Shown here piece after piece: positions 8,429-16,154 of a stretch of DNA of 49,446 nt. The first letter of the stretch is position 1, and every line of letters begins with the position of its first letter. This DNA comes from Chlorobiota bacterium (GTDB lineage Bacteria; Bacteroidota; Bacteroidia; JAADEI01), in the NCBI GenBank assembly GCA_013153515.1, contig JAADEI010000009.1, positions 1 through 49,446 on the forward strand, given 5' to 3'. The notes under the pieces were generated by a model. The model had not been told where the DNA came from, did not search any database, and saw nothing but the letters and a program-made list of their open reading frames with translations. A program made the translations under genes and the position numbers.

Positions 8429-8507
8429 TACACAATGCCCTTCTTAGCCTCGTCAAAGTTGATAACAGTAAATTGCCCTAATTTTAGCCTTGAAAACAAC
8501 GTTTAGA

Positions 8508-9299
8508 ATGGCTTTTAAATGGAATTGGGAGTTAATCAAATATGAAGTTCAAGACAGAACAGTAATTATCACAATGAACAGACCAGAGAAACGAAACGCT
8601 TTAAATCCCCAATTAGTTAGGGAATTGTCTGAGGCATTTACAAGAGCGGAGAATGACCGCAAAGCTCGGGTTGTTGTTCTCACTGGCGAAGGAAAAGCCT
8701 TTAGTGCCGGAGCTGATTTAGAATACATTAAACAAATGCAAGATGCTTCCTATGAGGACAATCTTGCCGACTCGTTAAGACTAATGGAACTATTCAAACT
8801 CATCTATACTTTAAACAAGCCTGTTATAGCGGCTTTGAATGGTCATGCTATTGCTGGGGGCTGTGGGTTAGCCACCGTTTGCGATTTTATCTTTTCTGTG
8901 CCGGAAGCCAAATTGGGTTACACTGAAGTGAGGATTGGCTTCATTCCCGCTATTGTGTCGACTTTTTTAATACGACGGATTGGGGAAGGGAAAGCCCGGG
9001 AACTTCTCTTAACAGGAAAACTAATTACTGCCGAAGAGGCTTTAAAAATCAACTTAATAAATCGTATTGTTCCGGCTGACAAGCTTTTGAGCGAAACATT
9101 AGAATTTGCTCGCCAGTTAGCGGAAACAACATCCGGGGAGGCTGTTGCACGAACCAAATGGTTAATAGCTAACATCTATAACTTCCCATTCCCTCAAAAT
9201 ATGGAATTCGCCGCCGAGCAAAACGCTAAAGCCCGTCAAACAAGGGATTGCAAAATCGGCATTTCTCGTTTCCTTAAAAAAGAAGAACAAAAATGGTAG
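8508..9299 (+). CDS. enoyl-CoA hydratase/isomerase family protein (methylglutaconyl-CoA hydratase-like)
   Basis: A crotonase-fold acyl-CoA hydratase, about 263 residues from the ATG at 8508; a TTG at 8490 would add six residues. It has MNRPEKRNALN, the oxyanion loop FSAGADLEYI, HAIAGGCGLATVCDF and YTEVRIGFIPA. The Glu equivalent to crotonase Glu164 is kept, while the Glu144 position is Gly. That pattern resembles what I recall of the LiuC/methylglutaconyl-like branch in Bacteroidota, but the substrate is not settled by it. It overlaps gatB by 7 bp and sits behind its divergent paralogue. TAATTTTA at 8479-8486 is a one-mismatch promoter box just before the TTG. Confidence 0.85.
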   Translation: MAFKWNWELIKYEVQDRTVIITMNRPEKRNALNPQLVRELSEAFTRAENDRKARVVVLTGEGKAFSAGADLEYIKQMQDASYEDNLADSLRLMELFKLIYTLNKPVIAALNGHAIAGGCGLATVCDFIFSVPEAKLGYTEVRIGFIPAIVSTFLIRRIGEGKARELLLTGKLITAEEALKINLINRIVPADKLLSETLEFARQLAETTSGEAVARTKWLIANIYNFPFPQNMEFAAEQNAKARQTRDCKIGISRFLKKEEQKW

Positions 9300-10741
9300 G
9301 AGATTGGAAGCCCGTTATTGGACTTGAGATACATATCCAATTAAAGACACGAAGTAAGAATTTCTCGCCCGAGGGATATGAATATGGTGCTGAACCCAAC
9401 ACTTTAACGCATCCCGTGAGCCTTGCTTACCCGGGCACATTGCCTGTGGTAAACAAGAAAGTAGTGGAATATGCCACTTTGTTGGCACTGGCTCTGAATG
9501 CTGAAATAAGAAAAACTTTCCATTTCTCAAGGAAAAACTATTTCTATCCTGATTTGCCTAAGGGTTATCAGATAACTCAATATGACACACCGATTTGCGA
9601 AAATGGATATCTGCATTTCAAAATAGGCAAAACCTGGAAAAAAGTAAGAATCCTGAGAGTTCAAATTGAAGAAGACACGGGGAAAAGCATTCACGACATT
9701 GATCCCTTTTATACCTTACTGGATTTCAATCGGGCTGGCGTGCCACTGTTGGAACTGGTCACTGCTCCAGACATTAACTCTCCCGAGGAGGCACAGGCTT
9801 TTTTAGTGGCGGTTAGACAATTGGTTAGGCACCTTGGCATTAGTGATGGGAACATGGAGGAGGGTTCCTTGCGTTGCGACGCCAACATTTCACTTATCCC
9901 TCCTGGTGAGGACAAACCAGGCAACAGGGTTGAAGTTAAGAATCTTAACTCATTCCGATTTTTGAGGAAAGCCCTTGAATATGAGATTGAACGACAGAGA
10001 CAAATTTATGAATCTGGGGGAACCGTTGAACGAGAGACCCGTGGATTTGATGCGGTTAAAGGCGTTACGTTCCCTATGCGAACCAAAGAAGAATTGCATG
10101 ATTATAGGTATTTCCCGGAACCAGACATGCCGCCCTATGAACTATCGCAAGAACTCTTAGAAGGATTAAAACACAAGATGCCTCCTCTACCCTTCCAATT
10201 ATGGAAAAGATATACAGAGGAACTTAACCTTTCCGAAAAGGAGGCGGAGTTTCTGATTGAGGACCTTGATATTAGCCGATTTTTTGAGGAAGCTCTTAAA
10301 TCATATAATTCACCTAAAAGCATTTTGAAATGGTTGATGGGTCCTGTGCGAGCCTCCCTTAACCAAAACTCAATCTCCATTGAACAGTTTCCGCTGTCGC
10401 CACAAATAATAGCGAAGCTGGCTCAGATAGCCGATAAAGAGATTGTTCATTTCACAGTAGCCAGTCAAAAACTATTCCGGGAATTGTTAAAGGACCCTTC
10501 AAAGGACCCTGAAAAATTAATTAAAGAACTTTCCCTTGACCAAAAAGCCGACGACTCCTCCATTGAAGATGTGGTTAGAAGCGTCCTGCAAGCATTCCCT
10601 GAAAAAATAGAACAATACCACAAAGGTAAAACCGGGTTATTAGGTCTGTTCATTGGCGAATCAATGAAAAAACTGAAAGGCAAAGCTGATCCCAGAAAAG
10701 TCAAAGAAACGGTTCTGAAACTCTTAAATAAGGAACAATGA
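9293..10741 (+). CDS. gatB: Asp-tRNA(Asn)/Glu-tRNA(Gln) amidotransferase subunit B
   Basis: GatB forms with GatA and GatC the amidotransferase that turns Glu-tRNA(Gln) and/or Asp-tRNA(Asn) into the amidated forms. The 482 residues begin with the family hallmark PVIGLEIHIQLKT, followed by HPVSLAYPGTLPVVNKK, FYPDLPKGYQITQYDTPI, RVEVKNLNSF and DYRYFPEPDMPP, then the helical C-terminal GatB/YqeY domain that holds tRNA. Length is normal. gatA and gatC are not in the window. Translationally coupled on both sides: it overlaps the preceding hydratase by 7 bp and the following lipoprotein gene by 4 bp (ATGA). Confidence 0.97.
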   Translation: MVGDWKPVIGLEIHIQLKTRSKNFSPEGYEYGAEPNTLTHPVSLAYPGTLPVVNKKVVEYATLLALALNAEIRKTFHFSRKNYFYPDLPKGYQITQYDTPICENGYLHFKIGKTWKKVRILRVQIEEDTGKSIHDIDPFYTLLDFNRAGVPLLELVTAPDINSPEEAQAFLVAVRQLVRHLGISDGNMEEGSLRCDANISLIPPGEDKPGNRVEVKNLNSFRFLRKALEYEIERQRQIYESGGTVERETRGFDAVKGVTFPMRTKEELHDYRYFPEPDMPPYELSQELLEGLKHKMPPLPFQLWKRYTEELNLSEKEAEFLIEDLDISRFFEEALKSYNSPKSILKWLMGPVRASLNQNSISIEQFPLSPQIIAKLAQIADKEIVHFTVASQKLFRELLKDPSKDPEKLIKELSLDQKADDSSIEDVVRSVLQAFPEKIEQYHKGKTGLLGLFIGESMKKLKGKADPRKVKETVLKLLNKEQ

Positions 10742-11871
10742 AGGCACGGAGAGTACTCACCCTTCTTTATCTCACGGCAATATACGTGTTAACACTATCA
10801 TACAGTTGTCAGTCTAAAAAAGAGGAAACGGCGGGGAAAGAAATTCCAGAGACAGTAGTAACAGGACAAATAATGGGCTTAGACAAGGCATTAGTGATTT
10901 TGCAGGAGTTTGAATACCCAAGGAGCAGATTGCTTGACACTGTCCGCACCGATGAGACCGGACACTTCACATTTAGAATACACATAGATAGTCCCATCAT
11001 TGCTTTTGTTAGAGCTTCCCGAGGATTCCTCCCTATTTACTTGGAGCCCGGTGATTCAGTTACCGTCTATGGACGCTTTGATAACTGGTCATATTACAAG
11101 GCAGTGGGTAATAGGGGTAGTGAACTATTATACAGGCAAATTGGTTTATTGTCCGCCACCGCAGAGGAATACTTTGGCACCTCAAATCTGTTCGGTCTAT
11201 CGCTATTGCTTAAAAGGAAACCTATAGAGGACCCAAACGTACAAGCCTACTATAAGCAATTGTTCCAATTTATGGACACAACCAACCACCCTGTGGCGAT
11301 GTGGTTCCTGTTTTTTGTTGACACGGACCGCTTCACCGACTCAGTGAGGAAATACGCCCAAAAGTTTAAAACTAAATATGGGGACCATCCACTATACCGA
11401 GAAGTTCGCAAGATGATAACTGATAAACTCAGGACGGCACCGGGCAGTGAAGCTCCTGATTTCGCCGCTCCCAACCCAAATGGTAAAATAATTAGGCTTT
11501 CTGAATTAAGAGGGAATGTTGTGTTATTGCAATTCTGGGCTAGCTGGTGCAGACCCTGCCGAATGAACAATCCCAAATTGGTTGCACTATACGACCAATA
11601 TCACGACAAAGGTTTTGAGATATTTAGTTTTTCCTTGGACACGGACAGAGGGAAATGGGTTCAAGCCATCAAAGCAGACAATCTCAAATGGCAATATCAC
11701 GCCAGCGACCTAAAAGGCTGGAAATCTCCCATCGCACAACTATACAAAATAAATCACACACCCACTTATATACTTATTTCGCCTACAGGACACATAATTG
11801 CTTATGACATTCATCCAAATTTGCTTGAGCAGGAAGTGGCTAAGGCAATGCAGGAATATGGACAGAAATAG
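10738..11871 (+). CDS. TlpA-like thioredoxin lipoprotein with N-terminal DUF4369-type domain
   Basis: A 377-residue thiol-disulfide oxidoreductase, predicted to be a lipoprotein facing the periplasm: a hydrophobic start followed by SYSC (Cys24). The middle part (about 40-230) looks like the DUF4369 beta-rich domain common in Bacteroidota, and the C-terminal third is a TlpA/ResA-like thioredoxin domain with WCRPC near residue 271 and the cis-proline region HTPTYILI. It should reduce disulfides or support cytochrome maturation or detoxification; the partner is not evident. The ATG overlaps the stop of gatB (ATGA). Trp-Cys-Arg-Pro-Cys is a typical TlpA motif. Confidence 0.9.
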   Translation: MKARRVLTLLYLTAIYVLTLSYSCQSKKEETAGKEIPETVVTGQIMGLDKALVILQEFEYPRSRLLDTVRTDETGHFTFRIHIDSPIIAFVRASRGFLPIYLEPGDSVTVYGRFDNWSYYKAVGNRGSELLYRQIGLLSATAEEYFGTSNLFGLSLLLKRKPIEDPNVQAYYKQLFQFMDTTNHPVAMWFLFFVDTDRFTDSVRKYAQKFKTKYGDHPLYREVRKMITDKLRTAPGSEAPDFAAPNPNGKIIRLSELRGNVVLLQFWASWCRPCRMNNPKLVALYDQYHDKGFEIFSFSLDTDRGKWVQAIKADNLKWQYHASDLKGWKSPIAQLYKINHTPTYILISPTGHIIAYDIHPNLLEQEVAKAMQEYGQK

Positions 11872-11879
11872 GTCGCTTT

Positions 11880-12320
11880 ATGAGATGTGTTATCCAGAGA
11901 GTTTCGGAAGCTGTTGTCTCCGTGGACGGCAGGGAGGTGAGTCGGATAGGCAAAGGATTATTAGTTCTTGTTGGTTTCAAAGCAGACGACTCACATGATC
12001 AAATCAAATGGATGGCGAAAAAAATCTCTGTCCTCCGTGTTTTTAATGACCCAGATGGCAAAATGAATCTATCTGTTGAGGACATAGATGGCGAGATCCT
12101 TGTAGTAAGCCAATTTACGCTATATGGCGAGTTAAAGAAGGGAACGCGTCCCTCCTATAGCAAGGCTGCCCCTCCCAATGTCGCTGAAAAATTATACTAC
12201 GACTTCATAAATGCGTTGGAGGAAAGTACTAAGTGCCCCGTTAAGACAGGCATTTTCAGAGCATATATGCAGGTGAGCCTCATCAATGATGGTCCGGTTA
12301 CTATCATTTTAGAACGTTGA
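11880..12320 (+). CDS. dtd: D-aminoacyl-tRNA deacylase
   Basis: DTD hydrolyses D-amino acids mischarged onto tRNA and so protects translation. The 146 residues start with MRCVIQRVSEA and contain both active-site signatures, SQFTLYG and the C-terminal NDGPVT (the cross-subunit Gly-cisPro motif). Length and motifs are standard for the family. It begins 8 bp after the thioredoxin lipoprotein gene and ends the long plus-strand block. Only 6 bp separate its stop from the stop of the convergent mgtE. Confidence 0.97.
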   Translation: MRCVIQRVSEAVVSVDGREVSRIGKGLLVLVGFKADDSHDQIKWMAKKISVLRVFNDPDGKMNLSVEDIDGEILVVSQFTLYGELKKGTRPSYSKAAPPNVAEKLYYDFINALEESTKCPVKTGIFRAYMQVSLINDGPVTIILER

Positions 12321-12326
12321 TGCTTA

Positions 12327-13748
12327 TCAACCATTAAGGTTCACATCTAATAGCCACATAGCAACGGTGAAATAGATAGCCACTCCCGTTACGTCAACCA
12401 ATGTAGCCAAGAATGGGCTAGATGCTAATGCCGGGTCCTTGCCCAAAGCATGAATAATCAATGGAATAAGTGAACCCATTAGAGTAGCAAACACTATCTG
12501 CACAGATAGAGATATTCCTACAACCCACGCAATCTTAATCAGTTCAAAGCCCGGGCCCAATTGTGAAGGGTCAACAACCAGAAACACTTCAACCATACCG
12601 AGCAAGCCAAGGGTGAGCCCGAGGATTATTCCCACCCTTGCTTCATTCCACACAATTCGGAGCCAATCCGAGACGGATACCTGTCCCAAAGCCAGTGCCC
12701 TTATGATTTGAGCTGCTGCCTGAGAGCCTGAGTTCCCACCCATACCAGTAACGAGGGGCAGGAAGAAGGCAAGTACCGCCACTTTGGAAATTAGTCCCTC
12801 AAAGAATTGTATCACAGTAGCTGTTCCCATAGCCATCAGTGCGAGGATAACAAGCCACACAACACGCCTCCTATAATGATCCCAGATGGAAAGTTCTTTA
12901 TATTCAAAAGTTTCCTCAGGAACAATACCCATCATCTTTTCTAAATCTTCTGTTTGTTCCTCACGCAACACATCCATTGCTTCATCGTAGGTAACTATCC
13001 CGACCAGTTGCCCTAAATCATTCACCACCGGGATGGCTATCAATTCATATTTCTCAATTTTATTAACCACATCTTCCCGGTCCTCATTAACGTGAGCATA
13101 CACGAAGTCTTTCAACATTAGGTCATCAATCTTCTGGTCCGGTTCCGCAAGCACTAACTTCCTAAGAGTTAATACCCCCTTTAACTTTTGGTCATCATCA
13201 ACAACATAAGTATAGTAAATCATTTTTCGTGGGGCATCCCTACGCACCTTCTCAAGAGCTTCTTTGGCTGTCATGCCTTCATATAGAGTGGCGAAGTCAG
13301 TGCTCATTATCCCGCCTGCCGTATCTTCTGGATAAGCACTGAGTTTAATAACCTCTTCGCGAACTGGCTTAGGCAGATAAGGTAATAAGAGGGATTGCTC
13401 TTCCGGGGAGAGGTCCTTAAAGAAGTCCACTCGTTCCGCCGAATCGGCTAACTCAAAGATCTCAGCAAATTTTCTTGGTCCCAGATGTGTAAGTAGCTTT
13501 TTCTGAAACTCTCTGTCTAACTCATTAAAAATGAGAGCTTGTTGCTCAAGGGAAAATTTTTCAAAGAAATCAAAGAAAAGATGTTCGGGAAGGTTCTGTA
13601 AAATCTCTGCTACTTCAACAGGAGGCTTTTGTTGAAGAACACTACCCCACTTGCTCCAATCTGGGTCAGCCTTGATTTCCTCAATGAGCCGTTCCAACTC
13701 CTCCTCCCTTTCCCCCTCTTCCATCAACGTTACCTTTGCCTCCTGCAC
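12327..13748 (-). CDS. mgtE: magnesium transporter MgtE
   Basis: MgtE-family Mg2+ channel/transporter of the inner membrane, 473 residues. It has the helical N-domain (about 20-145, ending in SAYPEDTAGGIMS), two CBS domains (about 150-270) that sense cytosolic Mg2+, and a C-terminal membrane domain with about five helices and the pore region LVTGMGGNSGSQAAAQIIRA. All three parts are intact. The start is GTG at 13748, supported by a TAAGTTTG box 5 nt upstream; a later ATG lies eight codons in. With such a short or absent leader there is no room for an Mg2+ riboswitch, so regulation is likely through the protein itself. Confidence 0.96.
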   Translation of the reverse strand: MQEAKVTLMEEGEREEELERLIEEIKADPDWSKWGSVLQQKPPVEVAEILQNLPEHLFFDFFEKFSLEQQALIFNELDREFQKKLLTHLGPRKFAEIFELADSAERVDFFKDLSPEEQSLLLPYLPKPVREEVIKLSAYPEDTAGGIMSTDFATLYEGMTAKEALEKVRRDAPRKMIYYTYVVDDDQKLKGVLTLRKLVLAEPDQKIDDLMLKDFVYAHVNEDREDVVNKIEKYELIAIPVVNDLGQLVGIVTYDEAMDVLREEQTEDLEKMMGIVPEETFEYKELSIWDHYRRRVVWLVILALMAMGTATVIQFFEGLISKVAVLAFFLPLVTGMGGNSGSQAAAQIIRALALGQVSVSDWLRIVWNEARVGIILGLTLGLLGMVEVFLVVDPSQLGPGFELIKIAWVVGISLSVQIVFATLMGSLIPLIIHALGKDPALASSPFLATLVDVTGVAIYFTVAMWLLDVNLNG

Positions 13749-13753
13749 AACTA

Positions 13754-13761
13754 CAAACTTA
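13754..13761 (-). promoter_or_regulatory. -7 promoter box of mgtE, leaderless arrangement
   Basis: On the minus strand TAAGTTTG, an exact TAnnTTTG match, followed by TAGTT and then the GTG start at 13748. A TTG sits about 22 bases farther upstream and could be a weak -33 element. It supports the GTG start and a leaderless transcript. Confidence 0.55.
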
Positions 13762-13855
13762 CTGTGGATTTAACTGTTAAAAACAACGTTAGGTTTCATT
13801 AAATTGATTTGCTTTAATTTTATACGGCTGTTAAACACCTAAAAACCAAAGTGCC

Positions 13856-14047
13856 ATGTGTAACGTAGGAGGCATAGACAGATGGTTGAGGATAATTCTC
13901 GGATTGATCTTAATTGGTGTTGGATACTATTTAGAAAAGAATTGGATCGTAATTGGGATTGGAGTCATTTTACTGCTTACTGGAATTATCAAATTTTGCT
14001 TGATTTACAAGATTTTAGGGATATCTACTTGCCCAAATAAGAGCTAA
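13856..14047 (+). CDS. small DUF2892 (YgaP-like transmembrane) protein
   Basis: Only 63 residues: MCNVGGIDRWLRIILG, then two hydrophobic helices (about 10-26 and 30-46) and a short Cys-containing tail ending TCPNKS. This is the layout of the DUF2892 inner-membrane family related to the membrane part of YgaP, here without the rhodanese domain. The function is unknown; relatives are often near sulfur or thiol metabolism genes, which is not the case here. It stands alone between mgtE and the M43 peptidase gene. Confidence 0.8.
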   Translation: MCNVGGIDRWLRIILGLILIGVGYYLEKNWIVIGIGVILLLTGIIKFCLIYKILGISTCPNKS

Positions 14048-14060
14048 CGTTTCCTTGCTT

Positions 14061-14092
14061 TTTGGTAGGTGAATAACTTTCCGCTATCTTTG
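14061..14092 (+). promoter_or_regulatory. promoter of the M43 peptidase gene (-33 TTTG / -7 TATCTTTG)
   Basis: TTTG at 14061-14064, a 20-bp spacer, then TATCTTTG at 14085-14092. Both match the Bacteroidota housekeeping promoter. The ATG at 14113 lies 20 nt past the box, so this transcript has a short leader, unlike the leaderless set. Confidence 0.65.
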
Positions 14093-14112
14093 TAATAAAC
14101 TTACAGCTAAAC

Positions 14113-16023
14113 ATGAGGTCTTTTTTCTTTCTTGTGGGGGGAATCGTTCTATATTCAACTGTTCTGTTTGCTCAACAAGATGGTAATAGAGGGTGCGGAA
14201 CAATCCTACCACCTCCTTTCATTGATTTCCTCAAAGAAAAACCCTATAAACACCTAAGAAACTTTGATTTAACAACAACATATTGGGTTCCAACAACCGT
14301 ACACATAATCTGTAAAGATGATTCCTCTGGCTGCTATCCATTAATTCCTTTCTTTCAGAATATGTGTGAAGCTCAAGCTTCTTTTCAACCTGCAAATATC
14401 CAATTCTTCTTCCCCAATTTTTTTCAAGATATTAAATATCACTATTCTACTGATGCATGGTCCAACAATAACAATGCCTTAGGGACCCTAATTGATAATG
14501 CTATGGTTCCAGAAAGGATGGACATGTTTATAATGGGTAATGGAGATGCTTGCGGCGTTACGGTTTGCGGTTGTGTTAACTGTTGTGTCTTTGATGCCAT
14601 AACCTTGAATCCTGCGTGTGTGGGACCCAATAACACCACTATTCAGCATGAGGTGGGACACTGGCTTGGGCTCCCCCATCCTTTTGATGAAGGGTTCTCT
14701 GGATGTAGAGAGTGTGTTGACCGTTCCAATTGTGAGGTTTGTGGTGATATGTTTTGCGATACAGAAGCCGACTATTTGAACTACCGATGGCAATGCCCTT
14801 ACACAGGCAACATGACTGAACCCACCAATTGCCCTGCCCCAATAGAAACGATAAACCCGGACCCCACTCTCTACATGTCCTATGCCTCAGACCACTGCAC
14901 AAACAGATTCACCGGAGAACAGATTCTCCACATGAGAGCACTCATCCAAACCGGACTTAACTCCTCTCAATATGGGAATTGGTATAGCAGAACATGGATT
15001 CAAAACTATTCACCCTCTATCTCAGACACTATCATTTGGAATGATACAGTTCTTTACAGTGGCAATACACGCCACATTGCTACTTCAGGACATATGTTAG
15101 TTTGGCGAAAAGTAAAAAATGCTTCTCATTACTTGGTAGAGGCAATCGGTTCAAGCTTTATCAGGGATTGGATCGTGGCTGATACTATCACTTTCATTCC
15201 TCAGCTGCCCGCCAATGACATAGTTACCATTTATGTCAAACCACTTAACTCCGCATATTTCTGCAGTCCTGCAAAACAATTTCAGGTAAGAACATCATTT
15301 ATGGGAATAAGGTTTTCAATAGACACACCCCGATGCAGTGGGAAAGCCACGATCAATTTCACTGTACTGAATGATACCTCTAAGGGTCAATTGATGATTT
15401 CCAATATTGCTACGCAAAACTTTAGCATTTTAAAACCTATAGAGGTTGATTCGGAAGGTTTCCATAAATTCTGGATTTTCAATGTTTATGCAGACAGCGT
15501 GTTCGCATGGGTTTACGTACCACACATCAGCACCAAAGTGGAAATAACCAATATCCAAGACCAGAACGACTCCCTAAAAGCAAACATTGCTCTTTTGCCG
15601 GCAGATTCTAATGAACAAATAACCTACACATGGATACTGCCTTCCGGCAAAGAAATATCCAGTTCAGATGCATTAGCAATACCAAAAACTGAATCAGGAA
15701 CATACACACTAATTGTAACAACATCAGAAGGATGCTCAGACACCCTACAAAGCTTTTACCAACTGCCTGCAAACTCAAGTCCACCCAGAGCATGGGTTAA
15801 ACAATCGGAGGATGGTCAATTGGAGCTCATTATAAAAGGTTCAGAATCCTTCTCTTTTGAAGCAAAAATCTTCTCTAACGACGGAAAACTGGTATATCAA
15901 TTTTCAGGGACATACCCCGAAAACAACACAATGGCTTTACCCCACTTAGCACCGGGAGTATATACCTTAAGCTTCACGTCCACAAACAAGCCTGAATTTA
16001 GAAGTAAATTTATAGTAAAGTAA
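14113..16023 (+). CDS. secreted pappalysin-type (M43) zinc metallopeptidase with T9SS-like C-terminal domain
   Basis: A secreted zinc protease of 636 residues. A signal peptide (first 20 or so residues, ending LFAQQ) is followed by a metzincin catalytic domain with HEVGHWLGLPH and the Met-turn YMSYASD, and many Cys residues that suggest disulfides. A middle region of beta-sandwich-like segments comes next, and the last 80 residues have the look of a type IX secretion sorting domain (HLAPGVYTLSF...KFIVK). It should cross the outer membrane by T9SS and be anchored or released outside the cell. The T9SS machinery is not in the window. It has its own promoter with a leader and is followed by another secreted protein gene. 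Confidence 0.9.
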   Translation: MRSFFFLVGGIVLYSTVLFAQQDGNRGCGTILPPPFIDFLKEKPYKHLRNFDLTTTYWVPTTVHIICKDDSSGCYPLIPFFQNMCEAQASFQPANIQFFFPNFFQDIKYHYSTDAWSNNNNALGTLIDNAMVPERMDMFIMGNGDACGVTVCGCVNCCVFDAITLNPACVGPNNTTIQHEVGHWLGLPHPFDEGFSGCRECVDRSNCEVCGDMFCDTEADYLNYRWQCPYTGNMTEPTNCPAPIETINPDPTLYMSYASDHCTNRFTGEQILHMRALIQTGLNSSQYGNWYSRTWIQNYSPSISDTIIWNDTVLYSGNTRHIATSGHMLVWRKVKNASHYLVEAIGSSFIRDWIVADTITFIPQLPANDIVTIYVKPLNSAYFCSPAKQFQVRTSFMGIRFSIDTPRCSGKATINFTVLNDTSKGQLMISNIATQNFSILKPIEVDSEGFHKFWIFNVYADSVFAWVYVPHISTKVEITNIQDQNDSLKANIALLPADSNEQITYTWILPSGKEISSSDALAIPKTESGTYTLIVTTSEGCSDTLQSFYQLPANSSPPRAWVKQSEDGQLELIIKGSESFSFEAKIFSNDGKLVYQFSGTYPENNTMALPHLAPGVYTLSFTSTNKPEFRSKFIVK

Positions 16024-16123
16024 TGTAACACACACACCGTCCCAAACCCACACAAATACTAATTTGGCACATGTTTTGCATTGCCTATGACCCGAACATA
16101 GAAAATAATAATGCGATGAGACC

Positions 16124-16131
16124 TATCTTTG
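16124..16131 (+). promoter_or_regulatory. -7 promoter box of the secreted repeat-protein gene
   Basis: TATCTTTG, exact TAnnTTTG, located inside the open frame upstream of the likely true ATG at 16155 (23 nt later). It argues that translation starts at 16155 and not at the upstream in-frame ATGs at 16071 or 16116. Confidence 0.5.
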
Positions 16132-16154
16132 TTAAAAAAGGAAAATATCCTTTG

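Noticed and set aside
13749-13855. Mg2+ riboswitch upstream of mgtE
   Set aside because: The promoter box ends 5 nt before the GTG, leaving no leader, and I see no conserved riboswitch stems.
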